NCBI GenBank assembly: GCA_002718655.1
Contig: PBFM01000052.1
Span: forward strand, 1-51,123
Source of the DNA: Fidelibacterota bacterium
GTDB lineage: Bacteria; Fidelibacterota; Marinisomatia; Marinisomatales; UBA1611
Direction: 5' to 3'
DNA: 51,123 nt
Shown: in pieces, positions 9,428-18,883 of the stretch
Numbering within the stretch: position 1 is the stretch's first letter
Layout of the letters: each line of letters opens with the position of its first letter
Notes under the pieces: generated by a model
Told to the model about the DNA's origin: nothing
What the model saw: the letters and a program-made list of their open reading frames with translations, nothing else
Database searches by the model: none
Position numbers and translations under genes: made by a program

Positions 9428-10897
9428 GTGAAAAATCGTCCGCCATTTGAAAAAGCCTTTACCTTTGATGATGTACTATTAGTACCAAAAAAATCTTCTG
9501 TTTTACCAAGGGATGTAAATCTTAAAACACGTTTGACAAATAATATAGATTTAAACATACCTATTTTAAGTGCAGCGATGGACACAGTAACTGAGTATGA
9601 AATGGCAATTGCCATCGCAAGGGTAGGTGGAATTGGCGTCATACATAAGAATCTAAAAATTAGTGCCCAGACAAAGATGGTGGATAGAGTGAAACGCTCT
9701 GAAAGTGGTATGATTTTAAATCCTGTAACAATTGATCAAGGGATGTCTATTAGTGAAGCAAAAAAAGTAATGGCAGGATATAAAATTAGTGGATTACCAG
9801 TGACTGAGAATAATCGCCTAGTTGGTATAATAACGAACCGAGACATACGTTTTGAGACAAATGATGGACTACCAATATCAGATTGCATGACATCGGAGGG
9901 GTTAGTAACAGTTCCTGAAGGCACATCACTTGATAAGGCAAAAGATATCCTTCAAAAACATCGAATAGAAAAATTACTTGTTGTAGATGAACAATATAAT
10001 CTCAAAGGCCTTATCACCGTTAAAGACATTCAAAAAAAACAGGACTTCCCAAATTCTTGTAAGGATTCAAATGGAAGGTTACGTGTAGCAGCTGCAATTG
10101 GTATTTCAGGTGATACCTTTGAACGGGCTAAGGAACTTAAGAATGCAGATGTTGATGCTTTAGTAATCGATACTGCGCATGGTCATTCCAAAGGAGTATT
10201 GGATGCAATCTCAAAGTTGAAAAATGAAAATTCAAATACTGATATTATTGCTGGAAATGTTGCTACTGGTGATGGAACTAAAGCATTGATAGATGCAGGT
10301 GTAGATTGTGTAAAAGTAGGTATCGGAGCAGGTGCTAGTTGCACTACAAGAGTAATCGCAGGTGTTGGAGTACCCCAATTAACAGCTATAATGGAATCAG
10401 TTGATGTGGCAAGACAGTTCAACATGCCAGTTATTGCTGATGGTGGATTAAGATATAGTGGTGATCTTGCTAAGGCAATAGCAGCTGGAGCAAACTCTGT
10501 TATGTTAGGGAGTTTACTTGCTGGGATGGATGAAAGTCCAGGCGAAACAATATTATATGAAGGACGTCAGTATAAAGCATATAGAGGGATGGGTTCACTT
10601 GGAGCAATGGAAAGAGGAAGTGGTGATAGATATTTCCAAGATAGTTTGGAGGAAACGAAACTAGTTCCAGAAGGAATTGAAGGAATGGTACCCTACAGAG
10701 GAAAGGTTAGTAATACAATTCATCAATTAGTGGGTGGAATTAGGTCTTCGATGGGATATTGTGGCTGCTTATCGATTGATGAATTTGGGAAAGAAGCAGA
10801 AATGCTGCAAGTTACTTCTGCGGCATTGAAAGAAAACCATCCTCATGAAGTTAGGATTGTTAAGGAAGCTCCCAACTATCAATTATCAGAGGGCTAA
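9428..10897 (+). CDS. guaB: IMP dehydrogenase
   Basis: A 489-residue inosine-5'-monophosphate dehydrogenase, the rate-limiting step of GMP synthesis (IMP to XMP with NAD+). Seen in order: the N-terminal [11 protein letters not shown], tandem CBS domains (~95-205) inserted in the barrel, the AGNVATGDG loop, the catalytic-cysteine loop [11 protein letters not shown] (usually GPGSICTTR, so locally variant but same length), [24 protein letters not shown] and the [10 protein letters not shown] flap. The start is GTG, two bases after hutH. Its stop abuts the stop of convergent rpsT with no spacer. Confidence 0.96.
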   Translation: MKNRPPFEKAFTFDDVLLVPKKSSVLPRDVNLKTRLTNNIDLNIPILSAAMDTVTEYEMAIAIARVGGIGVIHKNLKISAQTKMVDRVKRSESGMILNPVTIDQGMSISEAKKVMAGYKISGLPVTENNRLVGIITNRDIRFETNDGLPISDCMTSEGLVTVPEGTSLDKAKDILQKHRIEKLLVVDEQYNLKGLITVKDIQKKQDFPNSCKDSNGRLRVAAAIGISGDTFERAKELKNADVDALVIDTAHGHSKGVLDAISKLKNENSNTDIIAGNVATGDGTKALIDAGVDCVKVGIGAGASCTTRVIAGVGVPQLTAIMESVDVARQFNMPVIADGGLRYSGDLAKAIAAGANSVMLGSLLAGMDESPGETILYEGRQYKAYRGMGSLGAMERGSGDRYFQDSLEETKLVPEGIEGMVPYRGKVSNTIHQLVGGIRSSMGYCGCLSIDEFGKEAEMLQVTSAALKENHPHEVRIVKEAPNYQLSEG

Positions 10898-11152
10898 TCA
10901 GCTGAGTGAATTAAGGTGCTTTGAAATTTGAGATTTACGCCTGGCACCTGTGTTCTTATGAATTAAATTTTTACTTACTGCTTTGTCAATAATTTTTGTT
11001 GTATCTTTGTGCATCTTTTCTGCATCAGTTTTAGAAGTAGTGGAAAGCATATTCTTCATACTTGTCCTTAGCCTTGATAAGCGATCAATGTTTCTTGCCC
11101 GCCTTTTTTTATCTTGTCTTTCTCTTTTTATTTGTTGAGGGTGTCTGTCCAT
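10898..11152 (-). CDS. rpsT: 30S ribosomal protein S20
   Basis: The track starts at a TTG at 11185, but the ATG at 11152 gives MDRHPQQIKRERQDKKRR, the usual S20 N-terminus, and has an AGGA ribosome-binding site about ten bases upstream. The resulting 84-residue basic protein has the S20 layout: a lysine/arginine-rich first helix, RNIDRLSRLRTSMKNM, and the C-terminal IHKNTGARRKSQISKHLNSL. S20 is a primary binder of 16S rRNA in the small subunit. It stands alone on the minus strand, convergent with guaB and divergent from the Crp-type regulator. The 178 bases between it and that regulator show no gene, only AT-rich sequence likely to hold both promoters. Confidence 0.92.
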   Translation of the reverse strand: MDRHPQQIKRERQDKKRRARNIDRLSRLRTSMKNMLSTTSKTDAEKMHKDTTKIIDKAVSKNLIHKNTGARRKSQISKHLNSLS

Positions 11153-11330
11153 TATTCTGATTTTCCTATTATTTGAAGCCGGCAATTTTACAATTGCTTT
11201 AATTCCAATGTCAATAATCTCTTAATTGTTTAAATTTACTTAATTTTTGTTCTATTAAAACAACCATTGATTATATATTTTTTGCATATATAAAATTTGA
11301 AAAGATATATATGAGTGGTATCTTTACAAT

Positions 11331-12014
11331 ATGAAGAAAATTGAACTACTAAGATCTGTAGCGCTTTTTTGGGATTTGAAGGAAACAGAGTTGGGCTACA
11401 TTGCTGATAAAATGGTAACCCGTCTATATGAAAATGGTAATTATATTTTCATGGAGGATTCAGATGGCGAACAATGTTTTTTTGTTCTTGAAGGTAGTGT
11501 GAAAGTTACAAGACTAAGTAAAGATGGTAGAGAGGTAATACTTGCAATGCTTAATGAGGGTGATTTTTTTGGTGAAATGTCTCTACTAGATGGAGAATCA
11601 CGGTCCGCAAATGTCATAGCTTTGGAAAAGACTCAAGTCCTGACACTAGACAGAGAAGATTTTTTAATCGTATTACATAATTATCCTCAGATTGCTATTC
11701 AATTATTAAAAGAAATGGCTGGACGCATTAGAAAGAGTGATAGACAAATAACCAGCTTATCGTTAAGTGATGCAGAAAAGCGAATTGCTCTTTGCATCAT
11801 AAGATTTGCAGATGAACAAGGGAAAATCAAAAATGGACAGGTAAGCATTCCTAAAATTCCCATTCAGCAAGATATTGCTAATATGGCAGGTACATCTAGA
11901 GAGACTGTCTCTAGGGCGTTAAGCATCTTGGAAAAAGAAAATTTTATTGAACGAGAAGGTAAAGAACTAATAATTCTTGACTACAAGAGTTTCATCAAGG
12001 AGTTTGATTCTTAA
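11331..12014 (+). CDS. Crp/Fnr-family transcriptional regulator
   Basis: A 227-residue regulator. Residues ~10-125 form a cyclic-nucleotide-binding-fold domain with the phosphate-cassette-like GEMSLLDGESRSANV near residues 83-97, and residues ~150-215 form a winged helix with IQQDIANMAGTSRETVSRAL as the recognition helix-turn-helix. No N-terminal cysteine cluster of the Fnr type is seen, so it is more Crp-like than an oxygen sensor; the ligand is unknown. It begins after an AT-rich divergent intergenic region and is followed with no gap by meaB. Confidence 0.88.
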   Translation: MKKIELLRSVALFWDLKETELGYIADKMVTRLYENGNYIFMEDSDGEQCFFVLEGSVKVTRLSKDGREVILAMLNEGDFFGEMSLLDGESRSANVIALEKTQVLTLDREDFLIVLHNYPQIAIQLLKEMAGRIRKSDRQITSLSLSDAEKRIALCIIRFADEQGKIKNGQVSIPKIPIQQDIANMAGTSRETVSRALSILEKENFIEREGKELIILDYKSFIKEFDS

Positions 12015-12962
12015 ATGATTCATTCCCTTATCCAGGGTGTTATCAATAATGACCATGGATCGATATCAAAGGCAATTACTATCATAGAGAATGATGAATC
12101 CAATTCAAAATCACTGTTAGATTCACTATACCCCGCATCAATTAGAACAAAAAGAATAGGTATTACAGGTCCTCCTGGTGCCGGTAAAAGTACTATCACA
12201 AATGCAATCATTGAACGCATTATACAAAAGAATGAATCCGTTGGAGTTATAGCCGTCGATCCTACGAGTCCATTTACAGGAGGTTCATTATTAGGTGATA
12301 GAGTAAGAATGAATAAATACCCTTGGGATGATAGAGTTTATGTTCGTAGCATGGCAAGCAATGGTGACTTAGGAGGTATTGCAAGAAAAACGCAAGATGT
12401 AGGGGACATATTATCTGCTAGTGGAAAAGACTATGTGATATATGAAACTGTAGGTGTTGGGCAAAACGAACATGATATAGCGAAGGCTGCTGATGTTTGT
12501 ATTGTGGTTCTAGTACCAGAATCAGGAGATGAGGTTCAGATGATGAAAGCCGGATTGATTGAAATTGCAGATATTTTTGTGATAAATAAATCTGACCGGG
12601 ACGGTGCAAAAAGATTATCTACGATGCTAAAAAATATTTTGCATTTTTTCCCTTCTAATCAAAAACTTGAACCACCAATATTTAATACAATTGGAACCCA
12701 AAAAGAAGGAATTCGTGAATTGTTTTCAGGTATCGAATCTCATATTGGTAAAATGTCTCAAGAAGGATACTTAGATAGAAAACGATTGGAGAGATTTAGA
12801 CAGCGCGTTGCTATCCTAGTAAGAGAAGAATTAGAAAAATCATTTTGGTCATCTGAAAAAATTAATCTCCTAAAAAGCCTAACCAAAAAAATAAATCAAA
12901 TTTCTAAAGTGCCACATTCAATGGCAAAAAAATTATTGGATGATTCCAAGAATGGGGAATGA
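12015..12962 (+). CDS. meaB: MeaB/ArgK-type GTPase, methylmalonyl-CoA mutase chaperone
   Basis: A 315-residue G3E-family P-loop GTPase. Visible: Walker A GITGPPGAGKSTITNAI near residues 50-66, the AVDPTSPFTGGSLLGDR switch region, ETVGVGQNEHDI (the near-invariant ETVGVGQ block) and the specificity motif NKSD. MeaB loads and protects the B12 cofactor of methylmalonyl-CoA mutase. No mutase subunit is in the window, so its client must lie elsewhere. It begins directly after the Crp-type regulator's stop and overlaps the start region of tatC. Confidence 0.92.
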   Translation: MIHSLIQGVINNDHGSISKAITIIENDESNSKSLLDSLYPASIRTKRIGITGPPGAGKSTITNAIIERIIQKNESVGVIAVDPTSPFTGGSLLGDRVRMNKYPWDDRVYVRSMASNGDLGGIARKTQDVGDILSASGKDYVIYETVGVGQNEHDIAKAADVCIVVLVPESGDEVQMMKAGLIEIADIFVINKSDRDGAKRLSTMLKNILHFFPSNQKLEPPIFNTIGTQKEGIRELFSGIESHIGKMSQEGYLDRKRLERFRQRVAILVREELEKSFWSSEKINLLKSLTKKINQISKVPHSMAKKLLDDSKNGE

Positions 12963-13683
12963 TGATGCATCGGAAATGGGTTTTTTAGACCATCTTGAGG
13001 AACTTAGATGGAGGCTAGTTAGATCTCTGGTCGCAATAATAATTTTCTCGATTTTATCTTTTGGATATATTGATAAAATTTTAGTATTTCTACTATTTCC
13101 TACAACAAAAACTAGTAATCCAATAGTTTTACAATCTTTGCAGGTTCAAAGTATGTTTTTGATAAAATGGTTCATATCATTTATTTCTGGATTTATAATT
13201 TCATTACCATATTTAATGTACCAGTTATGGAGTTTTGTTGCACCCGGCTTAAAAGTTAATGAAAAGCAATTTGCTTTGCCTTTTGTTTTCTTTGCTTTCA
13301 CATCTTTTGTTTCTGGTATAATATTCGGTTATTTAGTTTTGATTCCATTCTCCTTAGAGTTTTTTAGTGGGATAGCTGCTCCTCATGTTGAAAATAATTT
13401 TTCGATTCAATATTATTTCAGTTTTTTAACTTGGTTGTTGATGGGTTCAGGACTGATATTTCAACTTCCCGTTGTTTCGCTTTTATTATCCGCAATTGGT
13501 GTTTTGACGCCTGCATTTATGAGGCATTATAGAAAACATTCTTTAGTGGTTATTATGATTTTATCATCATTTATTACCCCACCTGATCCAATATCTATGT
13601 TGATAATGTCAATACCATTAGTCTTGTTATATGAAATTAGCATAGGTGTTTCTTGGTTAGTAAATAAGAGAAAAGCTAATTGA
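12952..13683 (+). CDS. tatC: Sec-independent protein translocase TatC
   Basis: A polytopic protein with the TatC N-terminal signature GFLDHLEELRWRL, which forms part of the twin-arginine signal-peptide site, followed by six hydrophobic segments. TatC is the receptor subunit of the Tat translocon, which exports folded proteins; tatA/B are not in this window. Starts at 12940, 12952 and 12976 are all in frame; I prefer 12952 because a short acidic leader before FLDHLEEL is common, but 12976 would remove the overlap with meaB. It is followed 34 bases later by the polyprenyl synthase. Confidence 0.93.
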   Translation: MGNDDASEMGFLDHLEELRWRLVRSLVAIIIFSILSFGYIDKILVFLLFPTTKTSNPIVLQSLQVQSMFLIKWFISFISGFIISLPYLMYQLWSFVAPGLKVNEKQFALPFVFFAFTSFVSGIIFGYLVLIPFSLEFFSGIAAPHVENNFSIQYYFSFLTWLLMGSGLIFQLPVVSLLLSAIGVLTPAFMRHYRKHSLVVIMILSSFITPPDPISMLIMSIPLVLLYEISIGVSWLVNKRKAN

Positions 13684-13717
13684 ATATCATAAAGTTATAA
13701 GAGTATTTTTTATTACT

Positions 13718-14707
13718 ATGCATCAAGATTTAATTACATTAAAAAAAATTTGTAAGCCAATAGAGAACGACTTAAAAGAATTCCAATTAGAGTTTGATAA
13801 TGCTCTGAGTTCAGAGGTACGTCTAATTAATTCAATCTCAAAATATATCATCAAGAACAGAGGCAAGAATATTCGTCCTATTCTCACTATACTATCCTCA
13901 AGACTTTGTGGAGAACCTACCCCAAACAGCTATCGAGCAGCAGCAATGATGGAATTATTACACATTGCAACTTTAATTCATGATGATGTGGTTGACGATG
14001 CTACTTTGAGGAGGGGCAGACCATCGATAAATAAGGTTTGGAAGAATAAGCTATCAGTTTTAATGGGAGATTTTATTTTGAGTAAAGCTTTAATTAATAT
14101 GGTTCGATTAAATGATTTTGATGCATTAAAACAAATATCAACCACAGCAGAAAAATTAAGTGCAGGTGAGATTCTTCAAATTGAAAAAAGTATTACACGA
14201 ACAATGACAGAAAGTATTTATTTTGACATGATTAATCAAAAAACTGCATCATTGATTGCTACAAGCTGCGAGCTAGGTGCGATTACAACATCCAAATTAG
14301 AAGAAGATAGGCAGTCTACTCACTCATTTGGACAATATTTAGGTATGGCATTCCAAATAAAAGATGATTTATTTGATATCTTAGGGAATGAAAGCGATAC
14401 GGGAAAAAATAGTGGAGGAGATGTAAAAAAAAATATGTGGACCCTTCCGCTTATATTTTCAAAAAATAATATGACGCGATCACAGTATCGATTATTAAAT
14501 AAACTTTTAAATAAAAAAAGAAAAGATGGGCATATACTAAAAAAAATATATCATATGGTAGAAGAAACTGGCGGTATTGATTATGCTAAAAATAAGCTTG
14601 ATGATTTTTCAAACAGAGCAATTGATTCTATCTCATCTTATCCTAATTCAGTCATTAAGCAATCTCTGGTTGATCTCGTAGGGTTTAACGTTAATCGAGT
14701 TAAATAA
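13718..14707 (+). CDS. ispB: Polyprenyl diphosphate synthase
   Basis: A 329-residue trans-isoprenyl diphosphate synthase. The first aspartate-rich motif reads HDDVVDDATLRRGRPS (~residues 88-103) and the second QIKDDLFDILG, both needed to hold Mg2+-diphosphate; RGKNIRPIL near residue 48 binds the homoallylic substrate. Length and motifs fit long-chain (octa- or nonaprenyl) synthases making quinone side chains; chain length cannot be fixed by eye. It precedes the LPS transferase genes with two bases to the next start. Confidence 0.9.
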   Translation: MHQDLITLKKICKPIENDLKEFQLEFDNALSSEVRLINSISKYIIKNRGKNIRPILTILSSRLCGEPTPNSYRAAAMMELLHIATLIHDDVVDDATLRRGRPSINKVWKNKLSVLMGDFILSKALINMVRLNDFDALKQISTTAEKLSAGEILQIEKSITRTMTESIYFDMINQKTASLIATSCELGAITTSKLEEDRQSTHSFGQYLGMAFQIKDDLFDILGNESDTGKNSGGDVKKNMWTLPLIFSKNNMTRSQYRLLNKLLNKKRKDGHILKKIYHMVEETGGIDYAKNKLDDFSNRAIDSISSYPNSVIKQSLVDLVGFNVNRVK

Positions 14708-14709
14708 AA

Positions 14710-15714
14710 ATGAATGTTGAAAAAATTTTGATTGTCAGGTTTAGTTCGATTGGTGATATAGTATTAGCCACATCTCCGTTAAGAACTATCAGAACATTAT
14801 ACCCTAATGCACAGATATCCTTTTTGACGCTTGAGAAATTTGCTCCATTATTGGAATTTCATCCTGACATTGATTGCTTATTATCAATAAATCATAAAGC
14901 ATCTATGAAATATATATGGGAATACGGGAAGTATATTGTTAAAAATAAATATGATATAATTTATGATTTGCATAATTCAATACGCTCTAACATGATAATT
15001 TCCCAATCAAGAAAAAGTATTATACACCAATTAAAAAAACCAAGGCTTAAACGAGCTTTATTATTTTATCTTCATACCAATTTATTTGAGAAAGGATTTA
15101 ACACTCGATTTATGTACCATCAATACCTTGGAATAAACTTGAATGAAAATAGGACCATACCAGAAACATATTTATCGGTTAGCCAATTTGAAAAACAAAA
15201 AGCTAAGCAAAGATTATTAAGATCAGGAATCATAGATAATTATATAGTAGTCATTCCCGGTGCTGCTTGGCACCAAAAACAATGGGAAGCAAAAAAATAT
15301 GTTAAGACACTAAATGAAATTGGAATGCCAAGTGTTTTAGTTGGGTCGAAAATGGATATAATTTGTGATGAAATCGGTAATAATTTAGATAATGCGATTA
15401 ATATTTCAGGTAAGACAGATATCAGAGAGGCTTTGGCAATCATAGCCAATGCGAAATATGTTTTAGGGAGCGATACAGGTCTTGTTCATGCAGCTGAAGC
15501 TATGAAAAAAAAAGTAACGATCATATTAGGTCCCACATCATCTGAAACCGGAGCAGATGTAATCCATCCTGATTCAAAATTAGTAGAAAAGGATATATGG
15601 TGTAGACCATGCTCCCAAAATGGAAGTTCTCCTTGCTACAGAAAGAAACAGTATTGTATGGATAATATTGAGCCAGAAGATGTACTCAGACAGATGCAGA
15701 TAGAATCGCATTGA
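14710..15714 (+). CDS. Glycosyltransferase family 9, LPS heptosyltransferase-like
   Basis: A 334-residue GT9 enzyme of the RfaC/RfaF group. The N-terminus ILIVRFSSIGDIVLATSPL with IRTLYPNAQISFLT is diagnostic, and the C-terminal LGSDTGLVHAAEAM holds the donor-site Asp-Thr/Ser-Gly-His pattern. These enzymes add heptose to the Kdo-lipid A core at the inner face of the inner membrane. The adjacent waaA, overlapping by one base, supports an LPS inner-core role. Whether it adds heptose I, heptose II or another sugar is not resolvable. Confidence 0.87.
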   Translation: MNVEKILIVRFSSIGDIVLATSPLRTIRTLYPNAQISFLTLEKFAPLLEFHPDIDCLLSINHKASMKYIWEYGKYIVKNKYDIIYDLHNSIRSNMIISQSRKSIIHQLKKPRLKRALLFYLHTNLFEKGFNTRFMYHQYLGINLNENRTIPETYLSVSQFEKQKAKQRLLRSGIIDNYIVVIPGAAWHQKQWEAKKYVKTLNEIGMPSVLVGSKMDIICDEIGNNLDNAINISGKTDIREALAIIANAKYVLGSDTGLVHAAEAMKKKVTIILGPTSSETGADVIHPDSKLVEKDIWCRPCSQNGSSPCYRKKQYCMDNIEPEDVLRQMQIESH

Positions 15715-16997
15715 TGAAATTATTTTTCATTATTTTCTATAATTGCTTTCTTTATCCAGTTCTTTTTTTAATCGCTTTATTTGCGTCACTATTTAATGAG
15801 AAATTAAGAGAATCATTAATCGGGAGATTTCGGTCAAAAAATAAATTAAAAAACTACTTCAATAAAACTAATCCAAATGCAAATATATATTGGTTTCACG
15901 TAGCTAGTCTTGGCGAGTATTACCAAGCGTTACCAATTATGGAAAAGTTGAAGAAAATAGATAATGGTATCGAAAATATTGTAAGTTTTTCTTCACCATC
16001 TGGTTATGATAATTCTTATAGCTCTGCAATTAGTTTAAAGGTTTACATACCTCTAGACTTTTTTTGGAGTGTCTTATTTGCGATCAATATTATAAAACCA
16101 AAAAAAATTATATTTTCTTCATACGATTTGTGGCCCAACTTAGTTTGGGTAGCTGAGCATAAAGGAATTCACTCTAATTTGTTTGCAGCAAGATTTTCTG
16201 AAAAAAATCACGCTTTATGGTACCCTAAGAAATTATTTGCACGTTTAATCCATAGTTCATTGTCCTCAATATATGTGATTGATGAAAATGATTCTTACAA
16301 TTTAAGTAAAATGATTGGAAAAAAATTTTCACCAATTATAAAAGTACTTGGTAATCCACGTTATGATTATGTTCTAGAAAAATCATTATCACTAAATGAT
16401 AAGCACACAATGAATCTTTCAAAAAGAACAAAACGTATTATTATTGGTAGCATACACAAAGAAGAAGAACACATAATTATTCCAGCTTTAACCGAATTAA
16501 TGGATTCTCACAAAGATCTTAAAATTCTTTATGTACCTCATGAGCCAACGACAAATGAAATAACTAGAGTCAAAGCAAAATTCAAAGAGATGAATTATGT
16601 AGGAAGTGTTTTTAGAAAAAAAACTGACATAAGTCTTCCTTCTGAGAGATTGGTTATTTTAGGAATTGTTGGTATTCTTTCAAAATTATATTGGGAGAGT
16701 ATTATTGCCTATGTTGGAGGCGGATTTGGTCGTGGTATTCACAATGTTATGGAGCCTGCAGTCGCAGGCATACCGGTACTCTTTGGGCCAAAGCATAATC
16801 ATGCGCACGAAGCTATAGAGCTAATTAGTAGCGGTGGTGGGTTTTGCGTAAAAAACAAATATGAATTTGTAAATCGAATGGAAAAACTTATCTTAGATGA
16901 AAAATACCTTAGAATATCTGGTCATGCAGCATCACATGTCATTTTTAAAAATCAAGGCTCAGCTGATAAAATTGTTAACGGGATTTTAAATGATTGA
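15714..16997 (+). CDS. waaA: Kdo (3-deoxy-D-manno-octulosonate) transferase
   Basis: The track uses TTG 15711; the ATG at 15714 overlaps the preceding stop (TGATG) and is preferred, giving 427 residues, the normal length for GT30. A membrane-anchor helix (FFIIFYNCFLYPVLFLIALF) opens the protein, followed by WFHVASLGEYYQALPI near residue 60 with the catalytic glutamate, SSYDLWPNLVW, and the C-terminal GRGIHNVMEPAVAGIPVLFGP donor site. It transfers Kdo to lipid IVA. The last eight bases overlap the tandem ABC ATPase gene. Confidence 0.94.
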   Translation: MKLFFIIFYNCFLYPVLFLIALFASLFNEKLRESLIGRFRSKNKLKNYFNKTNPNANIYWFHVASLGEYYQALPIMEKLKKIDNGIENIVSFSSPSGYDNSYSSAISLKVYIPLDFFWSVLFAINIIKPKKIIFSSYDLWPNLVWVAEHKGIHSNLFAARFSEKNHALWYPKKLFARLIHSSLSSIYVIDENDSYNLSKMIGKKFSPIIKVLGNPRYDYVLEKSLSLNDKHTMNLSKRTKRIIIGSIHKEEEHIIIPALTELMDSHKDLKILYVPHEPTTNEITRVKAKFKEMNYVGSVFRKKTDISLPSERLVILGIVGILSKLYWESIIAYVGGGFGRGIHNVMEPAVAGIPVLFGPKHNHAHEAIELISSGGGFCVKNKYEFVNRMEKLILDEKYLRISGHAASHVIFKNQGSADKIVNGILND

Positions 16998-18324
16998 AAT
17001 TTCAGGAACAATTCACTTTAAAAAATTCAAATCAAATAAACAAATGTACAGTTTTATTAAAGGAATTAATATTATTTACGGTGAGAGTGGGTCAGGGAAA
17101 AGTCTCCTTTTAGATTTTTTACAAGGGAAGGATATCAAGAAAAAAGATTTAAATTTTCATATTGAAATGGATAAATGCGGTTTGCATACATATCGAGTTT
17201 ATCAAAATCCTGACCATCAAATTATTGCATCTACTATCGGAAATGAAATTACATTTTCTGGAGAATGTATTCAACTTGAGCCCAATGAGCTTAAAAATAT
17301 TTTAGACAATGGTTTAGAATTCTTACCTGAATATATTAATCCTGATATGAATCCAGGCTATTTATCCGGTGGCGAAAAAGAACAACTCAATCTCATAACA
17401 GCTTTGCAATCAAATCGTGAAGTGATTTTAATTGATGATGGTTTATCCTTTCTTTCTGATGAAAATAAGAAAGACTATGTAAATACAATTCGGGAATGTG
17501 CAGAAAAATCAAATGCTATAATCATATGGGCTACTTCTTTAAAAGAAGATCTCGAATATGGTGATGCCAAATGGGAGATGACACTGAATTCATTAAATCA
17601 AATCACAACCTTCATTCCAAGTAAATATGATAACATAATAATACCAAAGGGGTTACTATGCTTAAGTATAGAAGGTTTAGTTTTTAAATATCAAAATTCT
17701 CGCAATATCTTTAATAATTATAGTTTAAAAATATCAAATGTCAGATCGCTTGGATTAGTGGGGGATAATGGTTCTGGAAAAACAACTTTAGCTGGGTTGC
17801 TTTTTTATGACCTTGAACCATCAGATGGGAAAGTAAATGTGAGTGTGGATATAGATTACAAACCTACTATAGGTTATGTAGACCAATTTCCGGAGAACTT
17901 GATTTTACTCAAAACAGTAAATGAATTTTTCATTGATCTTAAGAATAATGAAATTTTTGATGAAGATTTGGATAATACCTTTAAAAAATGCTTAAAAAGA
18001 TTTGGTATACAATGGGAGCAGATTGAAGATAAAAAAGCAATAGACCTTCCTTGGGCATTGTTAAGAATATTCTTGATTGTATTATTTACACATTGTCGTT
18101 TTAAAATTTTAATATTAGACGAACCAACTTTTGGATTAGGATGGAATCAAAAGAAAAAGTTAAGATTATATCTTAGTGAATGTATGAGACACTATCATAT
18201 GATTATTGTTTCACATGATAGAGATTTTATAATCAATACTTGTGACCAAGTTGTAGATTTAGATACTAAGAATTATGAGAAAGTAAATTTTGAATCAGAA
18301 AAAAAAATTAACGTTCAAAGATAG
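16990..18324 (+). CDS. Tandem ECF/CbiO-type ABC ATPase with asymmetric half sites
   Basis: A 444-residue protein with two fused nucleotide-binding domains and no transmembrane segment. NBD1: Walker A GESGSGKS (31-38), an ECF-like Q-loop YQNPDHQIIA (71-80), signature LSGGE (125-129), Walker B ILIDD, where the catalytic glutamate position is Asp150, and no H-loop histidine (IIIWATS). NBD2: Walker A GDNGSGKT (258-265), Q-loop Gln299, no signature motif (DLPWALLRI where LSGGQ belongs), but an intact ILILDEP (E378) and His409. Thus only the composite site made of NBD1 signature plus NBD2 Walker motifs looks catalytic. No EcfT or substrate-binding subunit is adjacent. It overlaps waaA and the next gene. 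Confidence 0.82.
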   Translation: MIEISGTIHFKKFKSNKQMYSFIKGINIIYGESGSGKSLLLDFLQGKDIKKKDLNFHIEMDKCGLHTYRVYQNPDHQIIASTIGNEITFSGECIQLEPNELKNILDNGLEFLPEYINPDMNPGYLSGGEKEQLNLITALQSNREVILIDDGLSFLSDENKKDYVNTIRECAEKSNAIIIWATSLKEDLEYGDAKWEMTLNSLNQITTFIPSKYDNIIIPKGLLCLSIEGLVFKYQNSRNIFNNYSLKISNVRSLGLVGDNGSGKTTLAGLLFYDLEPSDGKVNVSVDIDYKPTIGYVDQFPENLILLKTVNEFFIDLKNNEIFDEDLDNTFKKCLKRFGIQWEQIEDKKAIDLPWALLRIFLIVLFTHCRFKILILDEPTFGLGWNQKKKLRLYLSECMRHYHMIIVSHDRDFIINTCDQVVDLDTKNYEKVNFESEKKINVQR

Positions 18325-18883
18325 GATTATAAGTGACCCTACTAGGGTCTTAACACTTGCAAATTTAATTAGTTTATTCAGAGCATTCTCTGCGATTCCT
18401 ATCATCTATTCAATGGCCTATCCTAAATGGAACTGGATTACAGGTATATTAATTCTCATAGCAATACTCTCAGATGCTTTAGATGGTTATTTTGCAAGAA
18501 GAGCACATGCAGTAACTCACTTTGGCAAATGGATCGATCCAGCTGCAGATTTCATTGTTATTATTTCTGTTCTAGTCTATCTAGTTGGTACAAATAGATT
18601 TCCAGAATGGTTCTTTTACTTTTATTTATTTAGGCATTTGGTTATTGCTTCTTTCGCAATTTATTGCATGAACTATGGCTATATGCTTTTACATGCAAAT
18701 TGGTGGGGTAAATGGGCAACAGGCATAACTGCTTTGGGGGTTTTTTTACATATATTTGAATTTACTGCACTGCCTTGGCTGAAAATGACGTCTATATATG
18801 CAGCTTCCATATTACTGCTAATTAGTATGGTACAATATTTAAGTGATTTCATAGAGTCAATTAGAGATAAAAGAAATGATTAA
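18290..18883 (+). CDS. pgsA: CDP-alcohol phosphatidyltransferase (PgsA-like)
   Basis: A 197-residue integral membrane enzyme with the full CDP-alcohol motif D-x2-DG-x2-AR-x8-G-x3-D-x3-D, read as DALDGYFARR then GKWIDPAAD near residues 64-89. It joins CDP-diacylglycerol with an alcohol, most simply glycerol-3-phosphate to make phosphatidylglycerophosphate, but the alcohol is not proven. Four to five hydrophobic segments follow. The start is a TTG within the end of the ABC gene; an in-frame stop lies two codons upstream and no ATG precedes the conserved region, so TTG is required. Overlaps ftsY by eight bases. Confidence 0.85.
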   Translation: MNQKKKLTFKDRIISDPTRVLTLANLISLFRAFSAIPIIYSMAYPKWNWITGILILIAILSDALDGYFARRAHAVTHFGKWIDPAADFIVIISVLVYLVGTNRFPEWFFYFYLFRHLVIASFAIYCMNYGYMLLHANWWGKWATGITALGVFLHIFEFTALPWLKMTSIYAASILLLISMVQYLSDFIESIRDKRND

